Source of the DNA: Granulicella sp. S190
Lineage (GTDB): Bacteria; Acidobacteriota; Terriglobia; Terriglobales; Acidobacteriaceae
DNA: 64,000 bases
Assembly: GCF_009766095.1 (NCBI RefSeq)
Contig: NZ_LMUD01000014.1
Span: 168,904-232,903 of the forward strand
Direction: 5' to 3'
Made by a program: the position numbers and the translations under genes. Numbering within the stretch: position 1 is the first letter of the stretch; each line of letters opens with the position of its first letter. The notes beneath the pieces were generated by a model. It was not told the origin of the DNA, did no database searches, and was given only the letters and a program-made list of their open reading frames with translations. Below are positions 1 to 9,145 of this stretch, piece by piece.

Positions 1-975
1 TGCCCGAAGTGCCAGGGCAACGCCCGCATCCGCTGGCTCCAGCAGCGCGAACGCGAGCTGCTGCCCACCCGCTACGTCCATGCGGTGTTCACGCTCCCGC
101 GTGAACTGGCACCGCTCGCACTCCAGAACAAGCGGTTGATCTATGGACTGCTGTTCCGCGCCAGTGCCGCCACGTTGCTGGAGGTCGCTCGCGATCCGCG
201 ACACCTTGGAGCCGAGATCGGATTTTTCAGCGTGCTCCACACCTGGGACCAGAGGTTGGAGCATCATCCCCATGTCCACTGCGTCATCGCCTCCGGCGGT
301 CTGGCACCGGATCACGGCAGCTGGATCTCGTCACGCCGCACCTTCTTCCTCCCGGTCAAGGTGCTTGGACGTGTCTTTCGCGGCAAGTTCATCGCTGGCC
401 TCAAGGCCGCGTTTCATCAAGGCAAGCTTGAGTTCCATGGACACCTCGCATCGCTTGCCGAGCCACGCAGCTTCACCGCCTGGATCAGAGTGCTTTTCCG
501 TCATGACTGGGTCGTCTACTCCAAGCCTCCTTTCGCTGGGCCGGAGCATGCCCTGCGCTATCTCGGCGCTTACACCCATCGCGCCGGCATCTCGAACAGC
601 AGGCTGGTCGCCCTCTCCGACGGCCAGGTCAGCTTCCGCTGGCGAGACTCAGCTCATAACAACAAGAAGCGCGTCATGAGCCTACCGGTCGATGAGTTCC
701 TGCGCCGTTTCCTGCTTCATCTGCTTCCGCGAGGCTTCGTCCGCATCCGCAACTTCGGCTTCCTCGCCAACCGGCAACGCGCCATGCTGCTGCCGCTCTG
801 CTTCAGCCTGCTCCAGAGCGCACCCCATCTATCAACCCAGGGACCTCAAGTCACCCGACCACAGACGCTTCCGAAGTGCCCGCACTGCGGTGGAACCATG
901 CAACTCATCGAACGGCTCACACCGGCACAACTGCTGAATCGATCTCCACCGTGCGCACAAGGGCGTGCCGCATGA
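1..975 (+). CDS. IS91-family transposase (5' end outside window)
   Basis: The reading frame is open from base 1, so roughly the first zinc-finger half lies outside. Visible in order: the end of an N-terminal zinc-ribbon (CPKCQ), the ELLPTRY..VFTLP block typical of IS91/IS801 transposases, the metal-binding HPHVHCVI-SGGL motif, the tyrosine block YLGAYTHRAGISNSRL, and a C-terminal CPHCGG ribbon. The family catalyses rolling-circle-like transposition using HUH-type chemistry and active tyrosines. The 3' end is intact (TGA at 973-975). No accessory gene belongs to it in the window. Family assignment rests on several independent motifs; the IS subtype is not resolved. Confidence 0.9.
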   Translation, partial: CPKCQGNARIRWLQQRERELLPTRYVHAVFTLPRELAPLALQNKRLIYGLLFRASAATLLEVARDPRHLGAEIGFFSVLHTWDQRLEHHPHVHCVIASGGLAPDHGSWISSRRTFFLPVKVLGRVFRGKFIAGLKAAFHQGKLEFHGHLASLAEPRSFTAWIRVLFRHDWVVYSKPPFAGPEHALRYLGAYTHRAGISNSRLVALSDGQVSFRWRDSAHNNKKRVMSLPVDEFLRRFLLHLLPRGFVRIRNFGFLANRQRAMLLPLCFSLLQSAPHLSTQGPQVTRPQTLPKCPHCGGTMQLIERLTPAQLLNRSPPCAQGRAA

Positions 976-1572
976 ACCAACACCTTGATCCCGTGCCTCG
1001 GCATGCATCCCCGGCCTGCGCCCGGAGCGACCTTTACTGCTCTTGTCTTCGTCTGTCTACACGCTTCGACAACGTTCCGAAGCTTATACGCCGCCATAAA
1101 CACGTGACGCAGGTCCTCTCGACACACCCAAAACTCCGCCCACCTGCCCACCACAAACGCCTCAGGCATATTCAACGCCCATAGTCAGCGGCCCCGGATG
1201 AAGCGGCTTCCTTCAAGTCGCTGTATCTGAATCGCCCGCGCAGAGCTGCCCCGCTACCGGCTTCGAACCAGGGCGATCCAGATACAGCACTAAGACTTCT
1301 CGTTACTAATCACGTCAAGAGTGATTCGGCGATTTATCACTCGTCCAGAGTGAGTATCGGTAAAGTGAAGCGCGTTTTTGTTTCTCAATCGTGCGCGACA
1401 ATCAAGGCAAGGGCATATCGACGGCTGGCCCGCTACACGATCAAGTGAGGAGGAAATCCGTCCAAAAAGACCCTTCGTGGAATTCCCTATAATGAGGGGT
1501 GCGAATCATTGCGCATAGCGTTTTCATCAACTACTGCATTACACGCGTAAATTCTGTGGCGGCGGAGTGTCG
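976..1572. other. Gene-free stretch: IS91 tail and upstream region of next gene
   Basis: About 600 bases without a convincing gene. It should contain the downstream terminus of the IS91-type element, but the exact element end cannot be fixed by eye. It holds an 18-base inverted repeat (listed separately), several short GAGTGA/TCACTC half-sites near 1316-1360, and a perfect TATAAT at 1488-1493 that could be the -10 of the gene beginning at 1573; no good -35 is seen at the matching distance. Confidence 0.45.
1220..1288. repeat. Inverted repeat downstream of the IS91 transposase
   Basis: GCTGTATCTGAATCGCCC at 1220-1237 is matched by its reverse complement at 1271-1288 with one mismatch, separated by 33 bases. 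The hairpin lies about 250 bases after the transposase stop. IS91-like elements carry subterminal hairpins near their ends, so this may be part of the element terminus, but it could also be a terminator without a U-run. Confidence 0.5.
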
Positions 1573-3555
1573 ATGAAGAGATTGCAAATGCCCATCGGGT
1601 CCTTTGCAGGCGGATTGATCATCTTGCAGATGATCCTGGTTGCGATCATCGTTCATGGCGAGTCGCTCACCTTCGATGAGGGCGATCATATTTTCGCCGG
1701 CTACATGATGTGGCATAGCGGCGACTACGGCCTGAATCCCGAGCATCCGCCGCTGGTGAAGCTGGTGGCGACACTGCCTCTGCTGCAGGAGAAGCTTTGG
1801 GTGCCTCCGCTGCAACAGCGATGGTTCAAGTCGGAGGCCTATCGGGACGGCCGTGATTTTATGGAACGGAATGATGGCCCAGAGCATCGCCTGCTCTTTC
1901 GTATGCGTCTCGCAGCAGGCGTCTTTGCCGTGGGCCTCTCGGTGACGGTGTTCCTGATGGGGAGCGAGCTCTTTGGCGAGTCCGCTGGTTTGCTGGCTTT
2001 GCTCTTGGTGGTCTTCGAGCCCAATGTGTTGGCCAACAGTGATTTGGTCACGACCGATATGGGAGTCGCTTGCTTCTTTCTCGCCACAATCTATTGCTTC
2101 TACCGTTACGCAAGGCAGCCATCTGTGATTCGTCTGTTGCTGACCGGCTTGGCCGCTGGACTCACGCTGTCGGCCAAGCACAGCGGGATTTTGCTGGCTC
2201 CGATGCTGCTGGGATTGACGCTTGTAGAGATCGCCTGTGCCGAGCGGGGACGGCGCAAGCGGATGGCTGGGACACTGTTTGGCGGACTTGCATCCATCGT
2301 GGTCCTCGCGGTCGTAGTGCTTTGGGCTTTCTACGGTTTTCGTTATGCGGCCAGACCGGCAGGGTTGGTGATGAACCCGACGTTGAGCGAATACGCTGCC
2401 CCTCTTAAGGGAATCAATAGTTGGGTGATCGGGCATGCCGCCAATTGGCGACTGTTGCCAGAGTCTTACCTTATGGGGATGACTGACATCCACTATGCAG
2501 CGCAGCAGTATCCCATCTTCCTGCTGGGGCACGATTATGCGCATGGCGTTTGGTGGTACTTTCCAGTGGCGTTGTCCATCAAGACCACTCTGGGCTTGAT
2601 CGGACTGGTAGCGCTGGCCGGTTTTGCGCTGCTCAGGAGGCGGCTCAGGCAGGGGCGAGAATTGGCGTACCTGGTTGTGCCTGGCGCTATCTATCTGAGT
2701 GTGGCGATCCTCAGCGGTATGAACATCGGCACGCGTCATGTTCTGTTCTTGTATCCACTGGCCGCGTTGCTGGCGGCAGCGGGTCTAGTGGCGCTCGCGC
2801 GGCATAGCCGACGCTGGATTTGGGTCGGCGGAGGGTTGGTCGTCTTCCACGTCATCTCTGCCATGGCGATATTCCCGGCAGAGATGGCGTACGCGAACGA
2901 AGCCTGGGGTGGCACGGCGGACACGCACAAATACCTCAGCGACTCCAGCGTGGATTGGGCGCAGCAACTGCCGCACATCAAGCAATGGGTTGACGCCCAT
3001 CCCGGCGAGGAGTGCTGGTTGGCCTATTCCGCTTATCCGGATCTTCGTCCGCAAGCCTACGGCATTCCCTGCCATCCGCTGCCCACGGCCCATACCGGAT
3101 GGGAGATATTGCCGACCGATGTGCCAGAAACCATCCATGGCAACCTCCTGTTAAGCGCAGACGATCTGGAAGCTTGTGACTGGCCCAGCGACCAGTTGAA
3201 TGTCTTTGAGCGATTTCGGTGGATGCCGATGGCGGAGCAGATCGATCACAGCGTGTTTGTGTACCATGGCGATTTCGATGTGCATGAAGCGGCGGCGTTG
3301 GGAGCAGTCCAAAAGTCGAATATCTTGCTAAGGAAGAATAGGCTCGCAGAGGCTTTGGTTGCGGCACAGAGGGCTGTCGCTTTGCAGCCGGAGAATTTGC
3401 TGGCGCAGATGGCCTTAGGAGACGCCCAGACGGCGTTAGGCGACAAAAATAGTGCACGAGCCGCCTATGAACTGGCGCTGGCGGCGGCGCATCGATTGGA
3501 AGCCGACGCACAACCCCTCTATGTGCCGGATTTAGAGCAGAAGCTGCGTCCATGA
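1573..3555 (+). CDS. GT39/ArnT-like membrane glycosyltransferase with C-terminal TPR
   Basis: A multi-spanning protein of about 660 residues. After the first membrane segment comes the FDEGDHIFAGY...NPEHPPLVKL block, which matches the first periplasmic loop of protein-mannosyltransferase/ArnT-type (GT-C fold) enzymes; the Asp-Glu pair is the expected catalytic region. About ten hydrophobic segments follow, then a soluble tail with TPR-like helices (AEALVAAQRAVALQPENLLAQ). Such enzymes use polyprenyl-phosphate sugars as donors; acceptor unknown. ATG 1573 is preferred over GTG 1567 because GGAG at 1564-1567 sits 5 bases before it. It stands alone. Confidence 0.75.
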   Translation: MKRLQMPIGSFAGGLIILQMILVAIIVHGESLTFDEGDHIFAGYMMWHSGDYGLNPEHPPLVKLVATLPLLQEKLWVPPLQQRWFKSEAYRDGRDFMERNDGPEHRLLFRMRLAAGVFAVGLSVTVFLMGSELFGESAGLLALLLVVFEPNVLANSDLVTTDMGVACFFLATIYCFYRYARQPSVIRLLLTGLAAGLTLSAKHSGILLAPMLLGLTLVEIACAERGRRKRMAGTLFGGLASIVVLAVVVLWAFYGFRYAARPAGLVMNPTLSEYAAPLKGINSWVIGHAANWRLLPESYLMGMTDIHYAAQQYPIFLLGHDYAHGVWWYFPVALSIKTTLGLIGLVALAGFALLRRRLRQGRELAYLVVPGAIYLSVAILSGMNIGTRHVLFLYPLAALLAAAGLVALARHSRRWIWVGGGLVVFHVISAMAIFPAEMAYANEAWGGTADTHKYLSDSSVDWAQQLPHIKQWVDAHPGEECWLAYSAYPDLRPQAYGIPCHPLPTAHTGWEILPTDVPETIHGNLLLSADDLEACDWPSDQLNVFERFRWMPMAEQIDHSVFVYHGDFDVHEAAALGAVQKSNILLRKNRLAEALVAAQRAVALQPENLLAQMALGDAQTALGDKNSARAAYELALAAAHRLEADAQPLYVPDLEQKLRP

Positions 3556-3813
3556 CAACGTCACAACATAAGCGGGAATAACGTGACGAGAGTCTTAAAT
3601 CGTCCCTTGCTTCCCGGAGTCAGCACGAACGTCGTGGCCGTAAGTGGTCGAGTACGTGGACCTTTCGATGGGATAACAGTCACAGCTCACCGCGAAATCC
3701 AGACCCGGAATTGAAGCGCGCCCTATGCTGCCTTCAACGACAGACGTTGATTCGGGCAACTGTCACCTCGGCCTAACGGTAATCGAGATCGAATACAATC
3801 GAGAGATTGATCT

Positions 3814-4473
3814 ATGCAGGAAGCAGCTCAAACGATACTCCTGGTTCTTGTGACGCTCTTCCCCATCGTGGATCCGCTCGGAGGCAGCCCTTTCTTTCTG
3901 GCACTGACCCGGGATTACTCACCTGAAGCGCGAAAAGTATTGTCCTGGCGCATTGCCGTCAACAGTTTTTTCCTGCTGGTTGCGACGTATTTTATCGGGA
4001 CTTACGTGCTCGCTTTTTTTGGGATTTCGCTGCCTGTGGTCCAGGTCGGCGGGGGGCTGATCGTCGTTGCGACAGGATGGTCGCTGCTGAAGCAGCGGGA
4101 CGACGAAAAACAGGATGTACAGGAAGCCGTACAGCCGCAGGACGCAATCCGCCGAGCATTCTATCCCTTGACATTGCCATTAACCGTAGGCCCTGGATCA
4201 ATTGCAGCGGCGCTCACGCTGGGCGCGAACGCGGCTCACCATCACATGTACCATCCTGTGACAATCCTGGCGGCACTCGTTGGATTGGCTCTGATCGCGG
4301 TCAGCATCTTGCTCTGCTATGGATTTGCCGATCGGTTGGCACGGATCCTGGGGCCGACCGGGATGACGGTAATCACCCAATTGTCTTCCTTTTTGTTGGT
4401 TTGTATCGGTGTGCAGATCACCTGGAACGGGGTTAAAGCATTGATGGAGTCAGTGAGCCTGCATATTGGATGA
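3814..4473 (+). CDS. MarC family integral membrane protein
   Basis: 219 residues with six hydrophobic segments. The N-terminal FPIVDPLGGSPFFLALT, the central RRAFYPLTLPLTVGPGSIAA and the C-terminal FLLVCIGVQITWNGV regions are the conserved MarC/UPF0056 blocks. The family is an inner-membrane protein of uncertain transport function; the old multiple-antibiotic-resistance link has been withdrawn for E. coli MarC, so no drug role should be inferred. Length is usual. It converges on the MocR gene at 4515. GAGAG lies 8 bases before the ATG. Confidence 0.9.
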   Translation: MQEAAQTILLVLVTLFPIVDPLGGSPFFLALTRDYSPEARKVLSWRIAVNSFFLLVATYFIGTYVLAFFGISLPVVQVGGGLIVVATGWSLLKQRDDEKQDVQEAVQPQDAIRRAFYPLTLPLTVGPGSIAAALTLGANAAHHHMYHPVTILAALVGLALIAVSILLCYGFADRLARILGPTGMTVITQLSSFLLVCIGVQITWNGVKALMESVSLHIG

Positions 4474-4514
4474 TCAAAGCCGTTGAGAGAACTCGTCTCC
4501 TGTCTCAAGTCTGG

Positions 4515-5969
4515 CTAGCTTAATGCCTTCGAGAGTCGAATGAGTCCTTGCCGTATGGCAAGCTCATCGAATCCACCAAAGCCGAGGAGCAACGCATTCG
4601 GATCAGGACGTCTCAGAGTGCAGCGATCGACGGCGAGAACCTCAACACCCTGGGCCGCCGCCAGCTTTTCCGCCTGTTGTGAAGTCATTCCATTCTTGAG
4701 GTATCCGATCGTGTAGAGGCCTGCCCTGACGTTAGAGATCTCAAGCAACCCACCCAGATATTGGTTGGCTCCTTCTATGAGTGTTGCGAGACGCTCCGCA
4801 TACAGATTCCGCATCCTCCGCAGATGACGCGCCAAATGCCCATCGACGATGAAGTCGCAGAGTACCGCCTGGTCAAAGGATGAATTCCGGAAATCGGTTC
4901 GGTAACGGAAACTCAGGAAAGGATCTACTAACGGCGCAGGCAATACCACGTAGCCCACGCGCAAGGCGGGGAATAGCGTCTTGCTGAATGAGCCGATGAA
5001 GATAACGCTTGAGTGATTGTCGAGGCTTTGCAGTGCAGGTATAGGCGGCCCCTCAAATCTATACTCGCTGTCATAGTCGTCTTCGATAACAAAAGCGCCG
5101 GCGCGTGCGGCCCAGCTAAGAAGGGCCATCCGCCGCTCCAGCGACATCGTTACCCCCAGCGGGAATTGGTGAGCTGGTGTTACGTATGCCCCCTTCGCAT
5201 CCGGACAGATTTTGATTCCGGCGGATACAGACAGCCCTTCATCATTCACTGGTACAGGGATCATCCTGGCTCCGACATTGTCGAACGCAATTCTGGCCCC
5301 GAAGTATCCAGGATCTTCCATCCATATCGGATCGCTCTTTTTCAAGAGCAGTCGTGCCAACAGGTCGAGCGCCTGTTGTATTCCGGAGACGAGGACGATT
5401 TGTTCCGCAGTGCATCGCACCCCACGGGACGTACGCAAGTACTCGGCGATTGCATCGCGCAATGGCCGATACCCACGCCGATCAGCCTCCTTCTTTAACC
5501 ATGACCTGAAATTACGTGCTCGATCCGCGGCAATACGTCCCCAAACCTCGGACGGGAATTCGTTGATAGCTGGAACCCCGATGCGAAAGGGGCGGATGCC
5601 GTCTACAAAAGCCTGGTCGACCCAGGGTTGCGGCCGTTTATATGTCGAAACGACGCGACGAATGTATGCCGGTGTCGCGGTTGCCTGGCGCGTCGGACGA
5701 GGCGACTCGACACGATTGACCCACGTACCGAATCCCACACGAGCGGTGATGTAACCCTCGGCTTGTAGTCGCTCCAGAACGCTGACGACTGTACCTCGGG
5801 AGAGTTCATACTGGCTGGCGAAATCTCTGGATGCTGGCAGTCTGGCGCCCGGAGCGAGCCGTCCTTCCAGAATGGCAGAACGCAGTTCGCCATATAGCCA
5901 ATTGGTCAGGGTCTGATGGCGCGGCTGGCTTTTGAGGGTGAGTTCGAAGGAACTAACGGCTTTGGTCAT
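4515..5969 (-). CDS. MocR/PdxR-type transcriptional regulator (GntR HTH + aminotransferase fold)
   Basis: 484 residues. Residues 20-85 form a winged-helix GntR domain (LYGELRSAILEGRLAPGARLPASR...ELSRGTVVSVLERLQAEGYI). From about residue 110 a fold-type I aminotransferase domain follows, with the EDDYDSEYRF block and the PLP-lysine segment SFSKTLFPALRVGY near residue 330. MocR proteins bind PLP or an amino-acid aldimine and control transcription rather than transaminate. It is divergent from the membrane-protein gene at 6112 with 142 bases between them, so that gene and itself are the likely targets. Confidence 0.92.
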   Translation of the reverse strand: MTKAVSSFELTLKSQPRHQTLTNWLYGELRSAILEGRLAPGARLPASRDFASQYELSRGTVVSVLERLQAEGYITARVGFGTWVNRVESPRPTRQATATPAYIRRVVSTYKRPQPWVDQAFVDGIRPFRIGVPAINEFPSEVWGRIAADRARNFRSWLKKEADRRGYRPLRDAIAEYLRTSRGVRCTAEQIVLVSGIQQALDLLARLLLKKSDPIWMEDPGYFGARIAFDNVGARMIPVPVNDEGLSVSAGIKICPDAKGAYVTPAHQFPLGVTMSLERRMALLSWAARAGAFVIEDDYDSEYRFEGPPIPALQSLDNHSSVIFIGSFSKTLFPALRVGYVVLPAPLVDPFLSFRYRTDFRNSSFDQAVLCDFIVDGHLARHLRRMRNLYAERLATLIEGANQYLGGLLEISNVRAGLYTIGYLKNGMTSQQAEKLAAAQGVEVLAVDRCTLRRPDPNALLLGFGGFDELAIRQGLIRLSKALS

Positions 5970-5972
5970 CTC

Positions 5973-6003
5973 AATGGTCCAAAATGTTTTACTAAAATGG
6001 CTC
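5973..6003. promoter_or_regulatory. Candidate MocR operator: direct repeat AATGGTCC / AATGGCTC
   Basis: AATGGTCC (5973-5980) and AATGGCTC (5996-6003) lie 23 bases apart, about two helical turns, immediately upstream of the MocR start and within its divergent promoter region. MocR regulators commonly bind direct repeats of this spacing. This is a by-eye suggestion only. Confidence 0.3.
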
Positions 6004-6111
6004 TATTCGATGTACCACTGCGGCCATACTATCAGGCCTGAGGTCGCGAAAAGGGCATCGATTGTCATTGAGTTCTTGATTCCCGCTAAGCGACTCATGG
6101 GAGATCAACAG

Positions 6112-6942
6112 ATGAAAGCTGGACTTTGGTTCTATGGCTTAGGCACTGCTCTCACCGGCATTCTAAATATCGCCTGGGGTGCATTCGATGCCTCGCATCA
6201 GCCCATCCAAGCGCTGGGCATAAATTTTCCTGATCAACACCTACTGGCCTACGTCGCGGGCCTCTGGCTGGTCGCAGCGGGTCTTGCAATTTTGTGGCAG
6301 CGCAGCGCAAAGATTGGCGCCGCGGCATCCGCCACCGCCTACTTGATTTTTGCGGCATTTTGGCTGTTTCGGTACCAAGCCGGAGTTCATGCCCTTGGCT
6401 GGAGAATCGACGTTTTATTTGGCGTCACGTTCGGGCTCGCTCAACAGTTGATGCTGGTTGCTCCGGCAGCAATCGTTTATGTCTCCACCGCCTCACCGGA
6501 TTCCCTGTTGCAAAAGAGAGGAGCTATCACTGCACGTTGGATGCTCGGATTGCCTCCTGTCATCTTCGGCTTATTTCACCTCATTGCCCTTCGCGTCTTC
6601 GCGACCATCGTCCCGCACTGGATGTCGTTTGGATATTTTTGGGCGGCGCTGACCGGAATCGCCTTCTTCCTGGCAGGAAGTGCAATTTGTTCAGGAATTA
6701 TGGATGTCCAGGCCGCCAGGCTTCTTGCATTGATGCTGTTGCTGTTTGAAGGTTTTGTAGAAGCACCTCCTATTTTTATCCGATTGCACGATCAGGCAAC
6801 ATGGGGTGCCGCAGTCTACAATCTGGCTGCGATCGGAGCATGCTGGATATTCGCCGAGTTTCTCACAAGCCGCGCAGATCGAGAACGAATCGAACCCGCG
6901 GAGAATGTCGCCGCGTCACACCCCCAACCAGTGGTTGCGTGA
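6112..6942 (+). CDS. Hypothetical polytopic membrane protein, MocR-linked
   Basis: 276 residues, mostly hydrophobic, with about eight predicted membrane segments from WFYGLGTALTGILNIAWGAF to AAVYNLAAIGACWIFAEFLT, ending in a short charged tail. No family is recognised. ATG 6112 is chosen because GGGAG at 6099-6103 sits 8 bases upstream; the frame is open further 5' but would run into the MocR promoter region. The divergent arrangement with a MocR regulator suggests PLP- or amino-acid-responsive control and possibly a transport or sensor role, but the sequence does not show a substrate. Confidence 0.7.
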   Translation: MKAGLWFYGLGTALTGILNIAWGAFDASHQPIQALGINFPDQHLLAYVAGLWLVAAGLAILWQRSAKIGAAASATAYLIFAAFWLFRYQAGVHALGWRIDVLFGVTFGLAQQLMLVAPAAIVYVSTASPDSLLQKRGAITARWMLGLPPVIFGLFHLIALRVFATIVPHWMSFGYFWAALTGIAFFLAGSAICSGIMDVQAARLLALMLLLFEGFVEAPPIFIRLHDQATWGAAVYNLAAIGACWIFAEFLTSRADRERIEPAENVAASHPQPVVA

Positions 6943-7099
6943 TTGACGACATACGCTACCATCCGCTTTGGGCGTTGGCTCTTTCGCTGATCCCGCTTTC
7001 TCTCGCCATCTATGGACGGTCATCGGGACCGCGATGATGAAAAGCTCAAGGGTAGAGCGTGCCAAGAAGTCCATTCGAGTTCTTCTTTCCATGAAGCGA

Positions 7100-7131
7100 G
7101 CGCACCGGTGGACTCGCGGTTTCCGGTGCGC
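7100..7131. terminator. Hairpin between convergent genes
   Basis: GCGCACCGG (7100-7108) pairs perfectly with CCGGTGCGC (7123-7131) across a 14-base loop, between the ends of the membrane-protein gene and the convergent SDR gene. There is no U-run on either side, so it is at best a weak bidirectional terminator. Confidence 0.45.
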
Positions 7132-7142
7132 CGTCATTCCGC

Positions 7143-8033
7143 TCAGGCTGTTGTGTAGTCCATCCCATCCAGGTCGGCGATCAAGCCGGGTCCGGTTGGC
7201 TTCCAGTTGAGCTTTTGTCTTGTGATCGCGCTCGAGGCGGGCATATCGTGGCCAGCAAAAGCACCGAGCCAGCCGAAGTGGGCCTGAGCCTCTTCAAGCT
7301 TGATGCTCGCCACAGGCACCTTCAGGCCGCGGCCCAGCGCCTCGGCTACAGCCTTCATCGACACGCCTTCTTCGTCGGAGGCGTGATAGATCGCGCCCCG
7401 CTCGGCCTTCTCGAATGCCAACCGATACAGCCGCGCCACGTCGGAGATATGCGCCGCCGCCCAGCGATTGCTGCCGTCTCCTACATAGACCGAGATGCGC
7501 TTCTCGCGCGCCACCGCTGTGATGTATGGCACCAGACCCTGCTTGCGCGTGTCGTGCACCTGCGGCAGCCGCACGACCGAGGTGTTGACGCCGCGTTTAG
7601 TCAGTTCGAGGGTCGCCGCCTCCGAAGCTGCGCGAGGGTTCCAGGATGATGTCGGGCCGTCTTCCGTTGCGGGCTTGCCGTCGTCGCTGTTTGCGATGGC
7701 GGTGCCGGAGGTCACGAGGAAGGGCCGGTTCGATCCCAACAGCACCTCGCCGATCGCCTCGATCGCCTTACGGTCGTCGTCACAGTTCTTCTGGAACTGC
7801 GAAAAATCATGGTTGAAGGCAAGGTGAATCACGCCATCCGAGTCAGCTGCACCCTGGCGCAGGCTGTCGAGATCGTCCAGGTTGCCGTGCTTTACCTCGG
7901 CTCCAGCCGCTCGCAGAGCCTGGGCTCCAGCCTCCGACCGCGTCAGCCCCAGCACGTGATGGCGAGCCTGGATCAGCTCCGACACAACCGCCGAAGCGAT
8001 GAAACCTGTCGCCCCGGTCACAAAGATACGCAT
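7143..8033 (-). CDS. Atypical/extended SDR, NAD(P)-dependent epimerase-dehydratase-like
   Basis: 296 residues. It starts with the Rossmann glycine motif FVTGATGFIASAV and has the acidic strand NLDDLDSLRQGAADSDGVIHLAF. The usual active-site Tyr-Lys pair is not in the classical YxxxK setting, which fits the atypical SDR group of NAD(P)H-binding reductases. Substrate unknown. It is divergent from the AraC-type regulator at 8209, a common pairing in which the regulator controls the SDR. Its start is supported by the motif beginning at residue 4 and AAGGAGAAAC just upstream. Confidence 0.85.
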   Translation of the reverse strand: MRIFVTGATGFIASAVVSELIQARHHVLGLTRSEAGAQALRAAGAEVKHGNLDDLDSLRQGAADSDGVIHLAFNHDFSQFQKNCDDDRKAIEAIGEVLLGSNRPFLVTSGTAIANSDDGKPATEDGPTSSWNPRAASEAATLELTKRGVNTSVVRLPQVHDTRKQGLVPYITAVAREKRISVYVGDGSNRWAAAHISDVARLYRLAFEKAERGAIYHASDEEGVSMKAVAEALGRGLKVPVASIKLEEAQAHFGWLGAFAGHDMPASSAITRQKLNWKPTGPGLIADLDGMDYTTA

Positions 8034-8208
8034 AATGTTTCTCCTTAGGATTCCATGAATAAGCGGCCAGTCTGCGCCGTCGAAGTACTAGATGGCTTGC
8101 GCCCACATACGATCTATACTGAAAGTCCTTATGGTCGGTCCATTCGTCCCGCAGCCACGGAATTACGAAGCGCAGAGCTCAGTTGCGGGTGAGCGGCAAG
8201 GTCCGCTC

Positions 8209-9111
8209 ATGGATCCGCTCTCCGAGGTGCTCGCGCTGCTGAAGCCAAAAAGCTACTCCTCCGGCGGCTTTGCGGTGCCTGGCGATATTGCTATCAGCTT
8301 CCCCAAGCATCAGGGAATCAAGTGCTACTCCATGTTGGCCGGGCAGTGCTGGCTGGTTGTCGAAGGTCACGAGCCAGTACGGATCGACGCCGGGGACTGC
8401 TTCCTGCTGCCGCGTGGGCTGCCGTTTCGGCTCGCCACGGACCTGTCCCTCGAACCGGTGCACTACACAGTTGCGCGCGCCCGGCTGGGCATGGGCGGCG
8501 AGGCCTCGGATACAGAGTGTTTGTACTACATCGCCGGTGGCCACTTCGCCCTGACTGGCGGCCACGCTGAGATGCTGCTTCAGTCTCTGCCGCCTATCGT
8601 CCATATCCGTCGCGAGTCCGATAAGGCCGCGATGCGCTGGTCGCTGGAGCGCATGCGCGAGGAGCTTCGCGACCCGCAGCCCGGCGGTTCTCTGATCGCG
8701 CAGCAGCTCGCCTACATGATGCTGGTGCAGGCGCTTCGCCTGCATTTATCCGACGCCGCGAGCGCCGGTCCCGGCTGGCTCTCCGCGCTGTCGGATAAAC
8801 ACATGAGCCTCGCCATCGCCAGCATGCATGAAGCCCCGGGTCATCCCTGGACGCTGCAGTCGCTGGCAGAACGAGTCGGCCTGTCGCGCTCGGTCTTTGC
8901 CCTGCGCTTCCGCGGGATCGTGGGCGCTACCCCGATGGAGTACCTCACTCGCTGGCGCATGCTGCTCGCCGCCGACCGCCTGAAGAGCTCGTCCGATGGT
9001 CTTGCGAGCATCGCGCAGTCGCTCGGCTATGATTCTGAGAGCGCCTTCGGCAAGGCGTTCCGCCGCGTGATGGGCTGCTCTCCCAGGCGTTATGCCCGCA
9101 ACGGAGCGTAA
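8209..9111 (+). CDS. AraC family regulator with N-terminal cupin domain
   Basis: 300 residues from ATG 8209, where AAGG sits 7 bases upstream; an earlier in-frame ATG at 8092 would add residues unlike the family. Residues 1-190 are the cupin-type sensor seen in AraC proteins (LLPRGLPFRL, then HIRRESDKAA). The last 100 residues are two helix-turn-helix units (LAERVGLSRSVFALRFRG and SIAQSLGYDSESAFGKAFRR). The protein probably senses a small hydrophobic or electrophilic compound and controls the divergent SDR at 7143-8033; the ligand is not known. Confidence 0.9.
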   Translation: MDPLSEVLALLKPKSYSSGGFAVPGDIAISFPKHQGIKCYSMLAGQCWLVVEGHEPVRIDAGDCFLLPRGLPFRLATDLSLEPVHYTVARARLGMGGEASDTECLYYIAGGHFALTGGHAEMLLQSLPPIVHIRRESDKAAMRWSLERMREELRDPQPGGSLIAQQLAYMMLVQALRLHLSDAASAGPGWLSALSDKHMSLAIASMHEAPGHPWTLQSLAERVGLSRSVFALRFRGIVGATPMEYLTRWRMLLAADRLKSSSDGLASIAQSLGYDSESAFGKAFRRVMGCSPRRYARNGA

Positions 9112-9145
9112 TCCGCGCGCCGATGAAGCGAGACGCCAAAAAAGT

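Noticed and set aside
846..1175. Minus-strand 109-codon frame over the IS91 3' end
   Set aside because: Overlaps the transposase C-terminus in antisense and lacks any domain or ribosome site.
1250..1275. GGTTCGAA-like T-arm on the minus strand
   Set aside because: No acceptor, D or anticodon arms can be folded around it; chance match inside the inverted-repeat loop.
1531..2739. Long reading frame (402 codons) on the minus strand
   Set aside because: It is antisense to the membrane glycosyltransferase, has His/Gln/Arg-rich composition and no family resemblance.
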